Positions 1 through 10,762 of a stretch of DNA of 64,000 nucleotides are shown piece after piece. The stretch's first letter is position 1. Each line of letters starts with the position of its first letter. Under the pieces are notes generated by a model, which saw only the letters and a program-made list of their open reading frames with translations, was not told where the DNA came from and did no database searches. Location: the NCBI GenBank assembly GCA_019914945.1, contig CM034101.1, forward strand, positions 7,947,188 to 8,011,187. Reading direction: 5' to 3'. This DNA comes from Typha latifolia. Taxonomy: Eukaryota; Streptophyta; Magnoliopsida; Poales; Typhaceae. Both the position numbers and the translations under genes were made by a program.

Positions 1-2069
1 AATCTTTAATTATTTTTTAGCAGATTGTGTTCGCTTTATTAATTATCTTATAAATTAAATTGAGTTCCAATCTCTCTCAAATAGGTAATCGATTGATCAA
101 TATGCATATCGAGAGTTGATGGTTGACCGTCACCCCCCAGAATTGTGTTGAGTGTTCTACTTAGATGGATTGAAGGATGGAGTCAATAAACAACTTTCGT
201 GAAGTGATGAAGTCCTTCTATCCGAAGGAAGAAAGGACTTGGCCTAAGAGTGTCGTTACAAATAACACATATTAGGAACTAGCTCCAATTGGATATTAAC
301 TTTTGCTGATTATAATTTTGGGCTAATTCAATTTTATCAAAGGAGTCGGTGGTCTAGGTATATTTGTATTAATTGCTCTTATCAGAGAATTAATACAGAT
401 AATTGTAGGAAAATGATATTAAGCAAGTTGCTTTCTTTTTGATGAAGCTTATTAATTAAATATTATTTATGCGATCTTCCGCAAATTTGATAATAGTGAT
501 TTGGGCGATAGTTTGAGGAGAATATTTTGTTATTACATTTAATAATGCATCAGGCCTTGGTACAACTACGCCGGCTCTACTTGATTATTAAAGGTAGGAA
601 TTACGAGATGGACCTAACCAAGCCTGTAGTGAACGTTGATAAAATTATTTAACTAATTAGTGATAGGAATATTGTGCTCATTGTTTTTACTTACTTTTCT
701 TATCGAGGTGGACTCCGTACTTTATGAGGATGATCTTATGGCGTAATTACATTCATAGTATGCATGTGCATATATTTTTCCTTACCATTATTATTGCACA
801 TCATGCATGGTAATTATATTTTGCGGTTCGGTAAGATTTCACATATCATAATGTCTATGCATATTTATTAGGCATGATTAAATGTTTAGCATGCAAAACA
901 TGACAATGATGTGTGTTACATTATGCTTGTTGTGTTGGATAATATTATATCACTTGCACACGTGCACGACCATAAAAGGGATGACTATTGCGTCTCGATA
1001 GTACCCGACACCTCCCTAGCTAGGGTTAGGGGCGGGAAATATTCTTATACTTATATATTTAGGGCTCATGCCTAAGGTCTTAGTCTGTTGATCCCAAACA
1101 ATTAGAGAGTCATTTTGCCGGGCGATGGGCGAGTTACGGTCGATCGATGAGAGTCATACCCTTTATGGTATTTAAGATAGAGAGAGAATGATAGGATGAC
1201 GTAGGTCTAGCAGTACTTGATGATGCAGGGTGAGGGCGTCTGTGAGCGACGGCTAATGATATCCGCACGGTGGTGCAATGATGTGAAGCGAGGGCTTCAG
1301 ATGGTAGTATCGATGTGTGATACTGACCTTAGTGATAGGCTTACGACTGAGGTCCTTAGTCTGTGGCGGCGGATAATCAGTCATGCTGTTCACCGGGTGA
1401 TAGGCTAGCGATTCTACCACTAGGGTTTACCCTCCCTTGGGGATATGCGTGTGGTCGGGTGTGAGGATTAATGTGGCCTACGGCGTAGCTCTGCATGAGC
1501 CTATGTTACAGACTTGGTAGTATGAGATGATGAATATTATGTGGTGTGGTTTTGACATGGCCTATGGGCGAAGCTCAGTGTGAGCTCGAGTTTGAGGACT
1601 TAATAGTCCGGACTGATGCATTGATTTGATCGTGATGCGCATATTCATATTTACTTATTATTGCATTATCCATCGCACTACTTTTAGACGGTAGAAGTAG
1701 AAACTTGCTGGGCTTTATGTTCACAACTTTTTGGTGGAAATATTTTCAGATTAATAGATGAGTCAGAGTTCGTGACGGATCTAGCGAAGACTGGCCTCAT
1801 TCTTGATATTCTAATTCTTATTCTTCTTCTTAGTTTACTCATGTAAATTAAGCTAAATGGCTTGTAGCTCCTACGTGGGTCTTATTTGGTTATGGATATG
1901 TATTTTAGGCTTGTTGTGGCCTTAGTGTTATAGGCTTCTTATGTGTATTATTTGTGAAAATGTGGGCTTTTCGCTTATATATTGTGTTGAAACATTGACG
2001 AGCAGGTCATGTGGTAATCAAGTGGGTTCTATCCATGTCAGGAGCACGTGTTTGGTGGAGGGTGTTACA
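1..2069 (+). mobile_element. 3' part of a long LTR, probable Ty3 chromovirus type
   Basis: The stretch ends in GGAGGGTGTTACA; ends of the type GGGTGTTACA are common in Tekay/Del-like Ty3 LTRs. No matching TGTAACACCC start lies in the window, so the left boundary is unseen. The last ~650 bases (about 1424-2069) recur in diverged form at 40204-40717 and 41707-41907. It abuts an antisense protease fragment starting at 2070, so this LTR appears to have inserted into that older element. No primer-binding site follows, which fits a 3' LTR or a solo LTR. Bases 1-1400 have no convincing gene; the 63-codon ORF at 1217 has no recognisable motif. Lineage is inferred only from the terminal bases. Confidence 0.45.
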
Positions 2070-2249
2070 CACATAGTTGGATCATAATATAGGATGTGTA
2101 CATATTGCTTCTTGATTAGTCTATTCAGTCGAAGGGTCTTCGGCATTATAATTCCGGAGTACGCGTGCAATAAAATTTCTGCGTAGTCGTCTTTTCCAAC
2201 GTATCCTCCTCAGCAACCTGGAACTCTTTTTCCTCAAGGCCATTTATGA
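2070..2249 (-). pseudogene. Antisense gypsy gag-protease junction fragment (host element D, distal piece)
   Basis: Read on the minus strand, this gives a decayed counterpart of the gag-protease linker seen in element A: an MLI(N/D)GLEE-like stretch, then HAYSG, PKTLR and VHIL, stopping just before the protease active site. It continues directly from the minus-strand gag at 6817-7930 when element A (2255-6811) is removed. The downstream protease and the rest of pol are lost at the junction with the LTR ending at 2069. Confidence 0.6.
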
Positions 2250-2254
2250 GCATG

Positions 2255-2960
2255 TGATGCGAACCGGGTCAAATCAAATGACATCAAAGAGAGATTAGGC
2301 TCAATGGATTGAGTCTAATTATCTTATTTGGTTATTTGGTTTAGTTAGAGTCTTAGTAGGTTAAGATTTTATTTAATTAGCTAAATCCAACTCTGCGCAA
2401 TTTCAAAAAAATATTCACAAAATATTCTACACATATCCCAATAATATTAAACTAGTTGGATAAGGTCGCTAACCTCTAGATCTACAACTTTGATTCATAA
2501 CTTGCGACAAAACAAAAGCTTAATTCGAGAAGATAAGGAAGATTGGTTTAGTTGGTTTGTTTGGGTTTTAACTTAATTGTTGATTTGTTAGGATTTATTA
2601 GGGTTGTTTAATTTAGTTGATGAGTCCCTAAGGTGAGCCTCTATATAAATGTGGAGTATGATAATGATGATATTGGAATTGTCTTTGGCCTTTATCTCCT
2701 CCTCTACTTATCTCTAGCCATTGGCGCCTTCTCCCACCTCTCTTCTTCCACCACCCAAGTCTTTGGTTGGCCTCTTCTAGCTTCTAACCTTTTGCTTCTA
2801 CAATAGTTTCTCCTCCTTGACACCAAGAACTAAATCTAGCATTTATCTAGCCATTGGAGAGCTATCAAGCTAGGATCTAATTGACCTTCGGCCATTATTT
2901 GGTCGATATCTTGAGATCTAACCGTCTGAATTTCGTGATCTTGGATTCATTGGAAGATCT
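2255..2960 (+). repeat. 5' LTR of element A, 3' end deleted
   Basis: It starts TGATGCGAACCGGG right after the GCATG duplication. Bases ~2735-2960 match ~6456-6680 of the 3' LTR remnant, including the shared GCTAGGATCTAATTGA and TTGGTCGATAT motifs. The match stops near 2960, where coding-like sequence begins, so the LTR end and primer-binding site are missing. Confidence 0.65.
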
Positions 2961-2966
2961 TCGTCG

Positions 2967-4333
2967 TTGAGGAGGATTGGCACTTTGAGGATGAGGTTGA
3001 TCCCTTTGGAGATGGTGATGGACGTGCTCGAGGATTTAGAGAAGGAGATCAACATGCACAAAGGTTCAGACCTGAACCAAGGATCTTCCGCGAGCCCGAC
3101 AATGCTATTCGGGGGAGAACCGCACGCTTGGACTTTCCTAAATTCCAAGGCGATGATCCAACGGATTGGGTGTTTCAAGTTGAACAATACTTTGATTGTC
3201 AAGGGAGAGCGGAGGACGCAAAGGTCCAGATGGCAAGCTTTCACCTCTAAGGAACGGCATTGCATTGGTATAGATCGATTATTCGTGGTGGAAGATTTAC
3301 CGATTGGGCTGATTTTTGTAGGAGGATTACACGTAGATTTGGGATAGCGGCATATGAAGATTTTGCTGCCACATTAAGCAAGATGGTTCAGAGGATGACC
3401 GTATTAGAGTACCAAGCATGATTTGAAAGAGTTACTAGTTGTTGTGAGCTACCTTGGCCCGAACCGATATTAATGAGCACATTTATTTGAGGGTTATGAA
3501 AGGAGATATAGGCGGATGTTCGTGCTCTGTGTCCTACCACTCTTGAGGAGGCCTTTGAGAAGGCCGTGAGGATGGAGCAAAAACAAAAGTCTCTCAAGAT
3601 GGCAGCAAAAACAAGTTGGGGCAATCGAGATGGACGGTTTGCGCCTAGAACGCCGGCTGGAAATTTTGCAAGTTCAAAGATAGCGGCTACTAGTACTAGA
3701 CCACGATCACCTTTGAGACCTTCTTCCGATGTTAGAGGAGGCATAAGACCTCCTATTCGAACTCTCACACCTGACCAGGTGGAGGAGCAAAGAGCGAAAG
3801 GCCTTTACTTTCGATGCGATGAACATTTCACCCCCGATCATCGGTGTACCAAACCGATCAGAAGTGTGATGCTCATCGACGGTCTCGAGGAGGATGATGA
3901 GGCTGTTGATGATGGAGAGAGTCCCGAGGAGGTCCACGAGGAGGCCGTTGAGGAGGGCACGGAGGAAGATATCCACGGTGAAATATCGATGCATGCATAT
4001 TCAAGTACTTCCGCGCCGAAGACATTACGGGTGGACGTACTCGTTAGAAAGCATTGTGTGCACATCCTCATCGATTTCGGGAGTACACACAACTTTCTAG
4101 GTGAGAGATTAGTGAGGAGATTGGGTTTGGATGCTAAACCGACCATGGGATTTGACGTTGCTATTGGAGACGGCACGAAGCTTAAGGCGAAGTGCTTGTG
4201 TCGTCGGTTCGGTATTCGGGTGCAAGTACATGACATCATTGTGGACTTGTATCCGTTGGTGCTGCGAGGAGCGGACATTGTCCTTGGCACTCAATGGTTA
4301 CAGAGTTTGGGACCTGTCATATTTAATTTGTAG
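2967..4333 (+). pseudogene. Element A gag and aspartic protease
   Basis: This is a plant Ty3 gag-protease segment in several frames. A retrotransposon gag domain lies near 3124-3560, with FPKFQGDDPTDWVFQVEQ-like and ASFHL motifs. It is interrupted by an in-frame stop near 3247 and further stops after 3420. An ORF from 3566 carries a zinc-knuckle-like segment (FRCDEHFTPDHRC, with the first Cys changed to Tyr) and then the retropepsin region. The active site reads IDFGSTHNF where the family has DTG, so the catalytic Thr is replaced by Phe. The protease region ends at a stop at 4331. The element is not functional. Confidence 0.8.
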
Positions 4334-4512
4334 AGCATGTGGATAAATTTAAGTAAGGAAACAAAGATGTGCGGCTTGATGGCGTTCGGTCTTTGTCAAT
4401 TCCTACGATGCAGCCTATGGTGGGGCTGCCTTCCGTGTATGATTTGGCTTATCTTCTTTAGTTAGGACCAGCAGGAGATGAGCTTCAAACGAGCTTAGGT
4501 ACTACAATTGAA

Positions 4513-5076
4513 TTGTCTAATTTATTAGATAACTTTTCTGGACTGTTTGAGGAGCCACAGGAGTTGCCACCGAGGCGAACGGTAGACCATCGCATAGAGA
4601 TTATACCCGGGGTTGTACCGACAAACGTGAGACCATATCGGTATCCACATGTGCAAAAAGAAGTCATTCCTAAGATGGTAGCCAAGATGTTGGAGCAAGG
4701 CCTCATTCAACCAAGTCATAGCTCATACTCATCCCTCGTGCTATTGGTGCGAAAAAAGGACGGGACATGGCGTTTTTGTGTTGACTATCGGGCACTAAAC
4801 GCTCTTACTGTCAAGGATCGGTATCCCATTCCGGTTATAGAGGAGCTATTGGACAATCTTGCAGGGGCGACCATATTCAGCAAGCTTGACTTGAGAGCCG
4901 GGTATCACCAAATTAGAGTTCACACGGCGGATCTGCACAAAATTGTATTTCAGACTCCGGACGGGCATTACAAGTTTTGAGTGATGCCTTTTGGTCTCAC
5001 TAATGCTCCAGCTACGCTTCAAGGCCTCATGAATGATATATTTTGGCCTCTATTACGAAGGTATGTCTTGGTATTC
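4513..5076 (+). pseudogene. Element A RT, N-terminal part
   Basis: It encodes recognisable RT blocks: a PYRYPHVQKE-like fingers segment, LVRKKDGTWRFCVDYRALN, then FSKLDLRAGYHQIRV and [13 protein letters not shown] stop at 4978 breaks the frame just before VMPFGL. The domain is cut at RRYVLVF by the insertion at 5077 and resumes at 6051. The 180 bases before it (4334-4512) are a decayed linker. Confidence 0.85.
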
Positions 5077-5154
5077 TAATACACTTAGTTAGGATCTTTT
5101 ATTATTACATTAGGTGTTTATTTTTATTAAAATAAAAATTCATGTAGGTCGTGT

Positions 5155-5425
5155 CCGAACGCAGGTGGAGTCGCGTTCGAATGCTTGTGAACCCTTGTGA
5201 ACACCTTGTGAATGCTTGTGAACACCTTGTGAACGCCTTGTGAATGCCCGTGTTTGTGAACGCCTTGTGAACGCCCGTGTTTATGAATACCTTGTGAACG
5301 AGTTTGTAAACGCTCGCGTTCGAACGACTTGTGAACGCCTGTGTCGCATTCGCAAATCCAGAGAAGGGGCTTTTTTAGTGCGGTCAAACGCGATCGAGCG
5401 TGTTCGAACGCGATCAACCGAAATC
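5155..5425 (+). repeat. CTTGTGAACGC-type minisatellite with TTCGAA palindromes
   Basis: This stretch has roughly 10 imperfect tandem copies of an 11-12-bp unit (CTTGTGAACGC, CTTGTGAATGC, CTTGTGAACAC), flanked by GCGTTCGAA palindromes. It lies in the first third of the LTR unit, where a U3 region would be. The ORFs here (for example 5240-5431 and its antisense) are repeat translations, not genes. Confidence 0.8.
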
Positions 5426-5990
5426 CTCTAGAATTAGGATTTCATATTATTTTAGGACTTGTTGGCAAGCTTCTATAAATATGTAGATGGCAACCAACTT
5501 CAAAAAGAAATTGAATGCTTGATTTTTTGCCTCCTATCTTCTCTTTAGACTCCTCCCTCCTCACCATCCTTCCACCTCTACCGTTGGCAAGGTTTCTCCT
5601 CGATTCTAATCTTCCTCATCTGTCGAATCACCCCTATTTTTTGGGAACTCAACCACTTCGTTCCTTTCGTCTACTTTCCTTAATCACTTCCACAATCTAC
5701 CCTCATCTCCATACCCATCCATAACCCTAACATCCACTCCATCCGTCACCACCACCATCACCCACGTTATTCCGTGTTTTCATCACTGCTACAGTTTGAA
5801 TCTATGACGGTCATAAATACTAAAGTTGTAGATTAGGAATTATAGATCTAACTCAATTGGTTTCGTAATTTTCTAACTATCGAGAATATCTGACGAATAT
5901 TTTCCTTAATTGCGCGAACTGATTTCTGTAATAAATTCATATCTTGAAGGAATCTTAGCGTAGCCTATCTTTAGTTCCAGATCTTATCAA

Positions 5991-6050
5991 ATTGGTATCA
6001 GAGCCTAACAATTAGTATCAGAGCCTAACAATTGATATCAGAGCCTAACA
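5991..6050 (+). repeat. Three tandem 20-bp primer-binding-site copies
   Basis: The three units are ATTGGTATCAGAGCCTAACA, ATTAGTATCAGAGCCTAACA and ATTGATATCAGAGCCTAACA. The core TGGTATCAGAGCC is complementary to the 3' end of plant initiator tRNA-Met, the usual PBS of plant Ty3 elements. Only the first unit keeps the full TGG start; the others differ by one base at TTGG. Confidence 0.9.
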
Positions 6051-6455
6051 TATTCTTTGACGCTATTTTGGTGTATAGCAGGACTGAATTGGAGCATTGG
6101 AGGCATTTGAAGGATGTGCTGAATTTGTTGAAACAAAATCAATTAAAGATCAAGAAGTCCAAGTGCCTATGGAGAGTACCACAAGTAGAGTATTTAGGCC
6201 ACATCATCTCAGCAGAAGGTGTAGCGGCAGATCCTCAAAAGGTTGCATGCATGACCGCTTGGCATATTCATACTACCACCATCGGATTGAGAGGATTTTT
6301 GGGGTTGATCGGATATTATCGCCGTTTCATCATCGGGTATGGTAAGATCACTGCTACTCTCACTTTTTTGTTAAAGAATGACTCTTTTAGATGGACGGAT
6401 GAAGCCACTACTACAATCTTTGAAAAATTGAAAACAACAATGACATTGGCGGTCC
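6051..6455 (+). pseudogene. Element A RT C-terminus and RNase H start
   Basis: This continues the RT from 5076. The catalytic block reads FFDAILVYSRT where the family has FDDILVYS, so the second catalytic Asp is Ala. It then gives LNLLKQNQLKIKKSKC, VEYLGHIIS and GFLGLIGYYRRFI. The RNase H entry (FRWTDEATTTIFEKLKT) is cut off after about 15 codons, where LTR sequence takes over. Confidence 0.85.
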
Positions 6456-6811
6456 CTTCTCCCTTCTTCCACTGCCCAAGTCTTTGGTCGGCCTCTTCCA
6501 ACTTCTAACCTCCCTCTTCTACAACAACTTCTCCCCTTTTAGACCAAGAACTAATCCTAGCATCCATCTAGCCATTGGAGGGTTATCAAGCTAGGATCTA
6601 ATTGATCTTCAGCCGCTGTTTGGTCGATATGTTGAGATCTATCCGTCCGAATTCCATGATATTAGATTCATTGGAAAGCTTTATCCAAGAGCAACGACAT
6701 ATCCAAAATTCAAGAGGATCCATTGGTTAGATTGTTTACAGATTCCTTTGAAAGTTATATGCTTTATTAAGTCTAGAACCGTTACGGATCAGATTAGGCT
6801 CGTTCATAACA
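6456..6811 (+). repeat. 3' LTR of element A, 5' half deleted
   Basis: It matches 2735-2960 for its first ~225 bases, then gives the LTR 3' end that is missing from the 5' copy. It ends TTCATAACA, directly followed by the target duplication GCATG at 6812. Confidence 0.7.
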
Positions 6812-6816
6812 GCATG

Positions 6817-7930
6817 ATGCTCCTAATCGGCTTGGCGATCGGTGGTCGGGTGTGAATCGACCGTCACATCGAAAGCTCAAGACTTTCGTTCTTCATTCCT
6901 CCACTTGGGCTAATGTGAGGGTCAGGACAGCGGTTTGTGCTTGAAATCGCAGTAAGTTCACCAATCTTTGACGGTGCAATTTTGCTCTTTCAACTGGTCA
7001 AGCTTTCTCTTGACCCATTCTACAATGCCTTATCTTTTGCTCCATCTGTATGGCCTTCTTGAAGGCCTCTTCCAATGTGAGAGGGTTGAGTGTTTGGATG
7101 TCTGCTCGAATCTCCTCCCGCAGCCACAAAATAAAGTGCTTTTCAAGGTGATCTCTAGCCATGGCATTATGCAGCGACTCTGTGCTCTCGCAAACTCTGC
7201 TTGGTATTCAAACACAGTTGTTCGCTGCATCATCTTACTTAGGAGAGCATGAAAGTTCTCATAGTTTGTTGTCTCAAAAAAATGAGCAATATTAATGGAA
7301 AAATTAGTCCTCCTATGTATCTCTTGTCTATTAATCAAGGATCAGTACCAATGAAGAGCTGTTTCTTGAAGATGGAAACTTGCTAGATGTACCTTTGACT
7401 CCTTAGTGGTCCCTTGACAATCAAAAGTTGTTCCACTTGGAACAACCAATCCACTGGATTGCCACCTTTGAATTTCGAAAAGTCCAACCTTGTGGTGCAA
7501 CTATAAATTATGTCATTGTTCAGATCTGGCCTTGATTCAGGTCCGAACCTTTGAAGACGTGGTTCAGTTCTTGGCTAGCCTCTCACATGAATCTTTGAAC
7601 GGGTCTAGATTATCCACGGTTTACCAATCTTCTTCTCGGCATACCAAACTAGATTTGTCCAACAAAGCAGTTCAATAGTGGCTAGTTCATGGATAGCTAC
7701 TGATGTGGGTCTAAAGTCAATAGCTGTGGGCATTAATGGATCCACAACAACTAGGTTTGACTCTTGAGGTGTAGGAGCTACTATTAGTGATGGAGCCACC
7801 GAAAGAGCTCTTTACGGTTTCGAGTTCCAACTTGGTGTGGGTGGCATCGAACAAGTGAGCATAATTTCTTGCATCTATGCTGGACGATCTATTTGTTGTA
7901 TCGATCTGAAATTTGGAGCACGAACTCATA
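6817..7930 (-). pseudogene. Antisense gypsy gag (host element D)
   Basis: Minus-strand translation gives a decayed Ty3 gag. Near 7380-7340 it reads DCQGTTKESKVHLASFHLQETALHWY; at 7270-7180 it reads NFHALLSKMMQRTTVFEYQAEFARAQSRC; and near 6890-6850 a zinc-knuckle-like FRCDGRFTPDHR. It runs on into 2249-2070 once element A is removed. Several frameshifts and stops are present. It is older than element A, which is inserted in it. Confidence 0.75.
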
Positions 7931-8560
7931 AATGTGAAATGGTGGTGGTAAGCCGATTGAGATGGGTGGGGCCGGTTGAGTAGGTTATGGTGGAATGTTA
8001 GGGACGGTGGTGATGTAAGGTTGTAGGGGATACTTTAGGGAAGAAGGGAGGAGCGAGAAGGTAGACCGTTCCATAGAGTCAAGTGGGATGATCGAGCGAT
8101 GAGGTAGGTGGCTTGGTCAGCCAAGGGTGGTAGTTGACCAAGCTTGATGATGGTCGAATAAGTGAGGAGGAGGAGGAGGAGGGAGAGAGAAAGAGAGAGC
8201 AAGAGAGATAGACCAACTAGGGTTTTGGCAATCAAGGAATTCCTAACTTAGGTGCACACCTCAACATATACAGGTGGAGCCTTAATTTGACTTAATCGAC
8301 CTAGCCAACTTCGACTTAGGTCCAACTGACTGAAACCAACCCTAATATATCAATCAAATATCAGGCTCCAGGCCTAACCAATTACAACTTTAATTAACAA
8401 TTAAACTTGAACCTAAGTTGATTAGCTTAGATCAAAGAGGCTCAAGTCCAACCAATCCAAGTAAGCAACAAGTCGTCCTAAGCAATGATTAATACAAATA
8501 AGCAAAGTACTAGAAAGCAAATGCACCAAACATAGGGTCTAAAAGAAAAAGCAACTAAAA
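7931..8560 (-). repeat. Leader/LTR-like sequence of the antisense element
   Basis: On the minus strand this is CT-rich and proline/serine-coding, as in the 3' parts of other LTRs here, and it precedes the gag at 7930. No clear PBS or LTR boundary was found. The 66-codon minus ORF at 8035-8235 is low complexity and unlikely to be a gene. Confidence 0.35.
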
Positions 8561-8929
8561 AGCAAATACAAGAATATAAATTAATAATTAACCCGGAGAA
8601 TAGATATAAATGTCCCTGACCACCTCTAGGCACTGAACTCAATGGGATTGAGTTCACCTCATGGCTGGTTCATAACAAAGTAAATTAGTCATAATCTAGG
8701 AGTAAATATAAATTAATCTTCCTTCATAACCACCAGGGTCGCCCATCTTCTCTATCTCTCCTTCATGCTCCACCACCTTCTACCTTCATCACCACTATCA
8801 GCCACCTCTAACAGAAATCTAGACCCCCTTATGTTGGATCGACTCTAATCAGTTTGTAACCCGTCATCAAGCACACATCTCCTAATTATTTAATCTTGGC
8901 AATAACATAGTATGATGATATTATCAATT
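8561..8929. other. No gene seen between two antisense gypsy remnants
   Basis: The sequence is AT-rich with a short CT-rich part (8745-8830). No coding motif, terminal repeat or target duplication was recognised. It may be untranslated or LTR sequence of one of the flanking remnants. Confidence 0.3.
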
Positions 8930-9800
8930 ATTTAATCCAAGTAGAACTTGTCCTCAACTCAAAACTTATACTTATTTTTCTTAGTCCAGTGTAGAGGCAT
9001 TTGGCCAATAGCAAGATAGTTGATAATATCAGCACACCATGGTAGCTAAGAAACACTTATTAACTACTCATTACAAAAGAATTCAAATATAGGAATGGAT
9101 CTAGAATATGATTCTAGAATGAGCCAAAATAAGTGATTTGCAACAATATTTCCAACGAATTAAATGGGCTTTAACATCCTTCTTAGAGAAAGGTACTTAA
9201 GTGTCATATGATCGAAATAGATGATAAATTTAGACCCTAAGAAGTAGGACCTAAATTTGTCTAAAGCAAACACAACTACTACCAACTCTTTTTTTAGTAG
9301 GAGAATATTTCAATTGTGCATCATTCAAAGTCTTACTATTAACTTATTAATACATTGTCCTAAAACTGCCCCAGTTGCATAATCAGATGCATTCCACATA
9401 ATCTCAATATGCTCATCCCAATTTGGTGGTTGAGTGATAGGAGCAAAAGTCAATTCACCTTTAATTATTTAAAAGCTTTACGACATTTCTCATTCAAGAT
9501 GAATTAGGCATTCATAGCGATTAAAGTGCATAAAGGCTTTGATATCTTGCTGAAATCCTTATTAAATCATGGTGAAAACATGCAGGACCTAGAAATGATT
9601 AGATTTACTTCATTGTTTGAGGTGGTGGAAGATTGGAGATTCAGTCTTTAGCCTTATCAATTTCAATCTCATCTTTATAAATAATATGCCCTAGAACAAT
9701 TCCTTTATTCACAATAAAGTGACATTCTTTTTTCAATTAAGAACTAGGCTTTCCTCTTTTGCATCTTTCTAAGACTAAAGACAGTGGTGCAAACATCAAA
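8930..9800 (-). pseudogene. Antisense gypsy RT/RNase H, first piece
   Basis: The minus-strand frames give blocks typical of Athila/Tat-like gypsy pol: CHFIVNKGIVLGHII, EIDKAK, LPPPQT, SFLGPA, SKTLNDAQLKYSPTKK and LIRWK. Stops and frameshifts are dense. The domain continues upstream at 15071-15229 and 16213-16310 after removal of the two younger insertions. Lineage is inferred from these blocks only. Confidence 0.7.
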
Positions 9801-10703
9801 TGATTCGGACTTCACCGATATCGTCTCGAGCATGGATACACTTTAGGGATGTCTTTGTCTCTTATTTTAGTGTTTAATTCTAAAAAAATAAGTTTTCTAT
9901 ATATCGCGTTCGAATGCAGGTGGAGTGCGTTCGAACGAGCTTGTGAACGCCTATATCAGGTTCGCACATCCAGAAAGTGTGAAATGTGCGTTCGAACGCC
10001 GCTTTCGAATGTGCTTGCGAACACCTGCATCGCGTTCACAAATCTAGAGAAGTGCGAAATATGTGCGTTCGAACGCAATCGAGCGCGTTCAAACGCGGTC
10101 GGCGAAAATGTAGTGTTTAGGGTTAATAATTGCCATTTTTGAATTATTCGATTAGCCTTTAAAAGTGCGGATGGCAACCATGAAATCATTATTGATGAAT
10201 TGAGTTTTTGCCCTACCTCCTTCGTCTTCTTCTCTCTCGTTCTCTCATTTCCCAGTGACGTCGTTTCTAACCCCCCTCGACCGGCCAATCACCCTAGTCC
10301 CTTAGGGGCGGCCCTCTCCTTCCCCTTCTTCCAATCTATCCATCACTTGCCCTAATCCTTCCATCACCCATAACCCTTCCACCACCACTTACTCACCGGT
10401 GCCACCCTATTAATGCTGGTCCTCCACCATCCATCATCATCTAGGATCTTGTGCCTCCATCTACGGATCCTAAGACAAACTATCCGACGTTCATCCACTA
10501 ATCGAATGATATCTCGAGATCCCCACATCCAATTTGCCTAAAATTGTTGGAAAGCTCTTTTCCAAGGCTACAACATATTAAAATCTCATATCGATTTGAT
10601 GACTGAATCTTTTGGGATCTATTTTCAAAATTATGTGTCAGATCTTGTCCAGATTTAAAAATCAAAATAGATCGAGCCTTGGCCTAAAGGGGGGATCGTA
10701 TCA
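9801..10703 (+). repeat. 5' LTR of element B
   Basis: It aligns with 14238-15070, sharing CTCGAGCATGGAT, the GCGTTCGAACG cluster, GTTAGCCTTTAAA and the GGCCTAAAGGGG...GATCGTATCA end. It is about 70 bp longer, partly because the 3' LTR lacks a ~45-bp palindrome-rich part near 10055-10105. CG-rich TTCGAA palindromes lie at 9906-10100. The ORF at 9849-10142 translates these repeats. Confidence 0.85.
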
Positions 10704-10706
10704 AGC

Positions 10707-10720
10707 TGGTATCAGAGCCA
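10707..10720 (+). other. Primer-binding site, initiator tRNA-Met type
   Basis: TGGTATCAGAGCCA starts three bases after the 5' LTR end and is complementary to the 3' end of plant initiator tRNA-Met. It is present once, unlike the arrays at 5991 and 58271. Confidence 0.9.
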
Positions 10721-10762
10721 CCGTTCCTCGGACACGCACTTCCTATAACGACAACCAAAGCC

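Larger units (their letters stand above)
5077..6050 (+). mobile_element. Nested LTR unit ending in a triplicated PBS
   Basis: The target duplication TATTC (5072-5076 and 6051-6055) is perfect, and removing the insert restores the RT reading frame. The unit starts TAATACACTTAGTTAGG, a variant of TGATACACTTAGTTAGG seen at the matching end of the unit at 58271-59044. The LTR-like part runs to CTTATCA at 5989. It is followed by three 20-bp repeats that finish the insert in ...CCTAACA. No coding region or second LTR lies inside. It is therefore not a plain solo LTR: the PBS repeats lie within the integrated DNA. Confidence 0.8.
2255..6811 (+). mobile_element. Ty3/gypsy element A, decayed, with nested insertion
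   Basis: A 5-bp target duplication GCATG (2250-2254 and 6812-6816) encloses a TG...CA element. Its order is partial 5' LTR, gag, protease and RT broken by a 974-bp insertion, then RNase H start and partial 3' LTR. The 5' LTR has lost its 3' end with the primer-binding site. The 3' LTR has lost its first half, and the deletion that removed it also removed the rest of RNase H and all of integrase. It sits in the gag of an older minus-strand gypsy element. Confidence 0.8.

Noticed and set aside
1217..1408. 63-codon ORF
   Set aside because: It lies in probable LTR sequence, with no motif and no counterpart kept in the copy at 40204.
5155..5425. Regularly spaced short repeats resembling a CRISPR array
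   Set aside because: Units are directly abutting and imperfect, with no spacers, inside a plant LTR.
9796..9800. TCAAA as a target duplication of element B
   Set aside because: The matching TCAAA on the right (15068-15072) overlaps the last three LTR bases, so it cannot be told from chance.
9849..10288. Overlapping ORFs rich in Arg, Phe and Glu on both strands
   Set aside because: They lie wholly in the element B 5' LTR and read through TTCGAACGC palindromes, which stay open in many frames.
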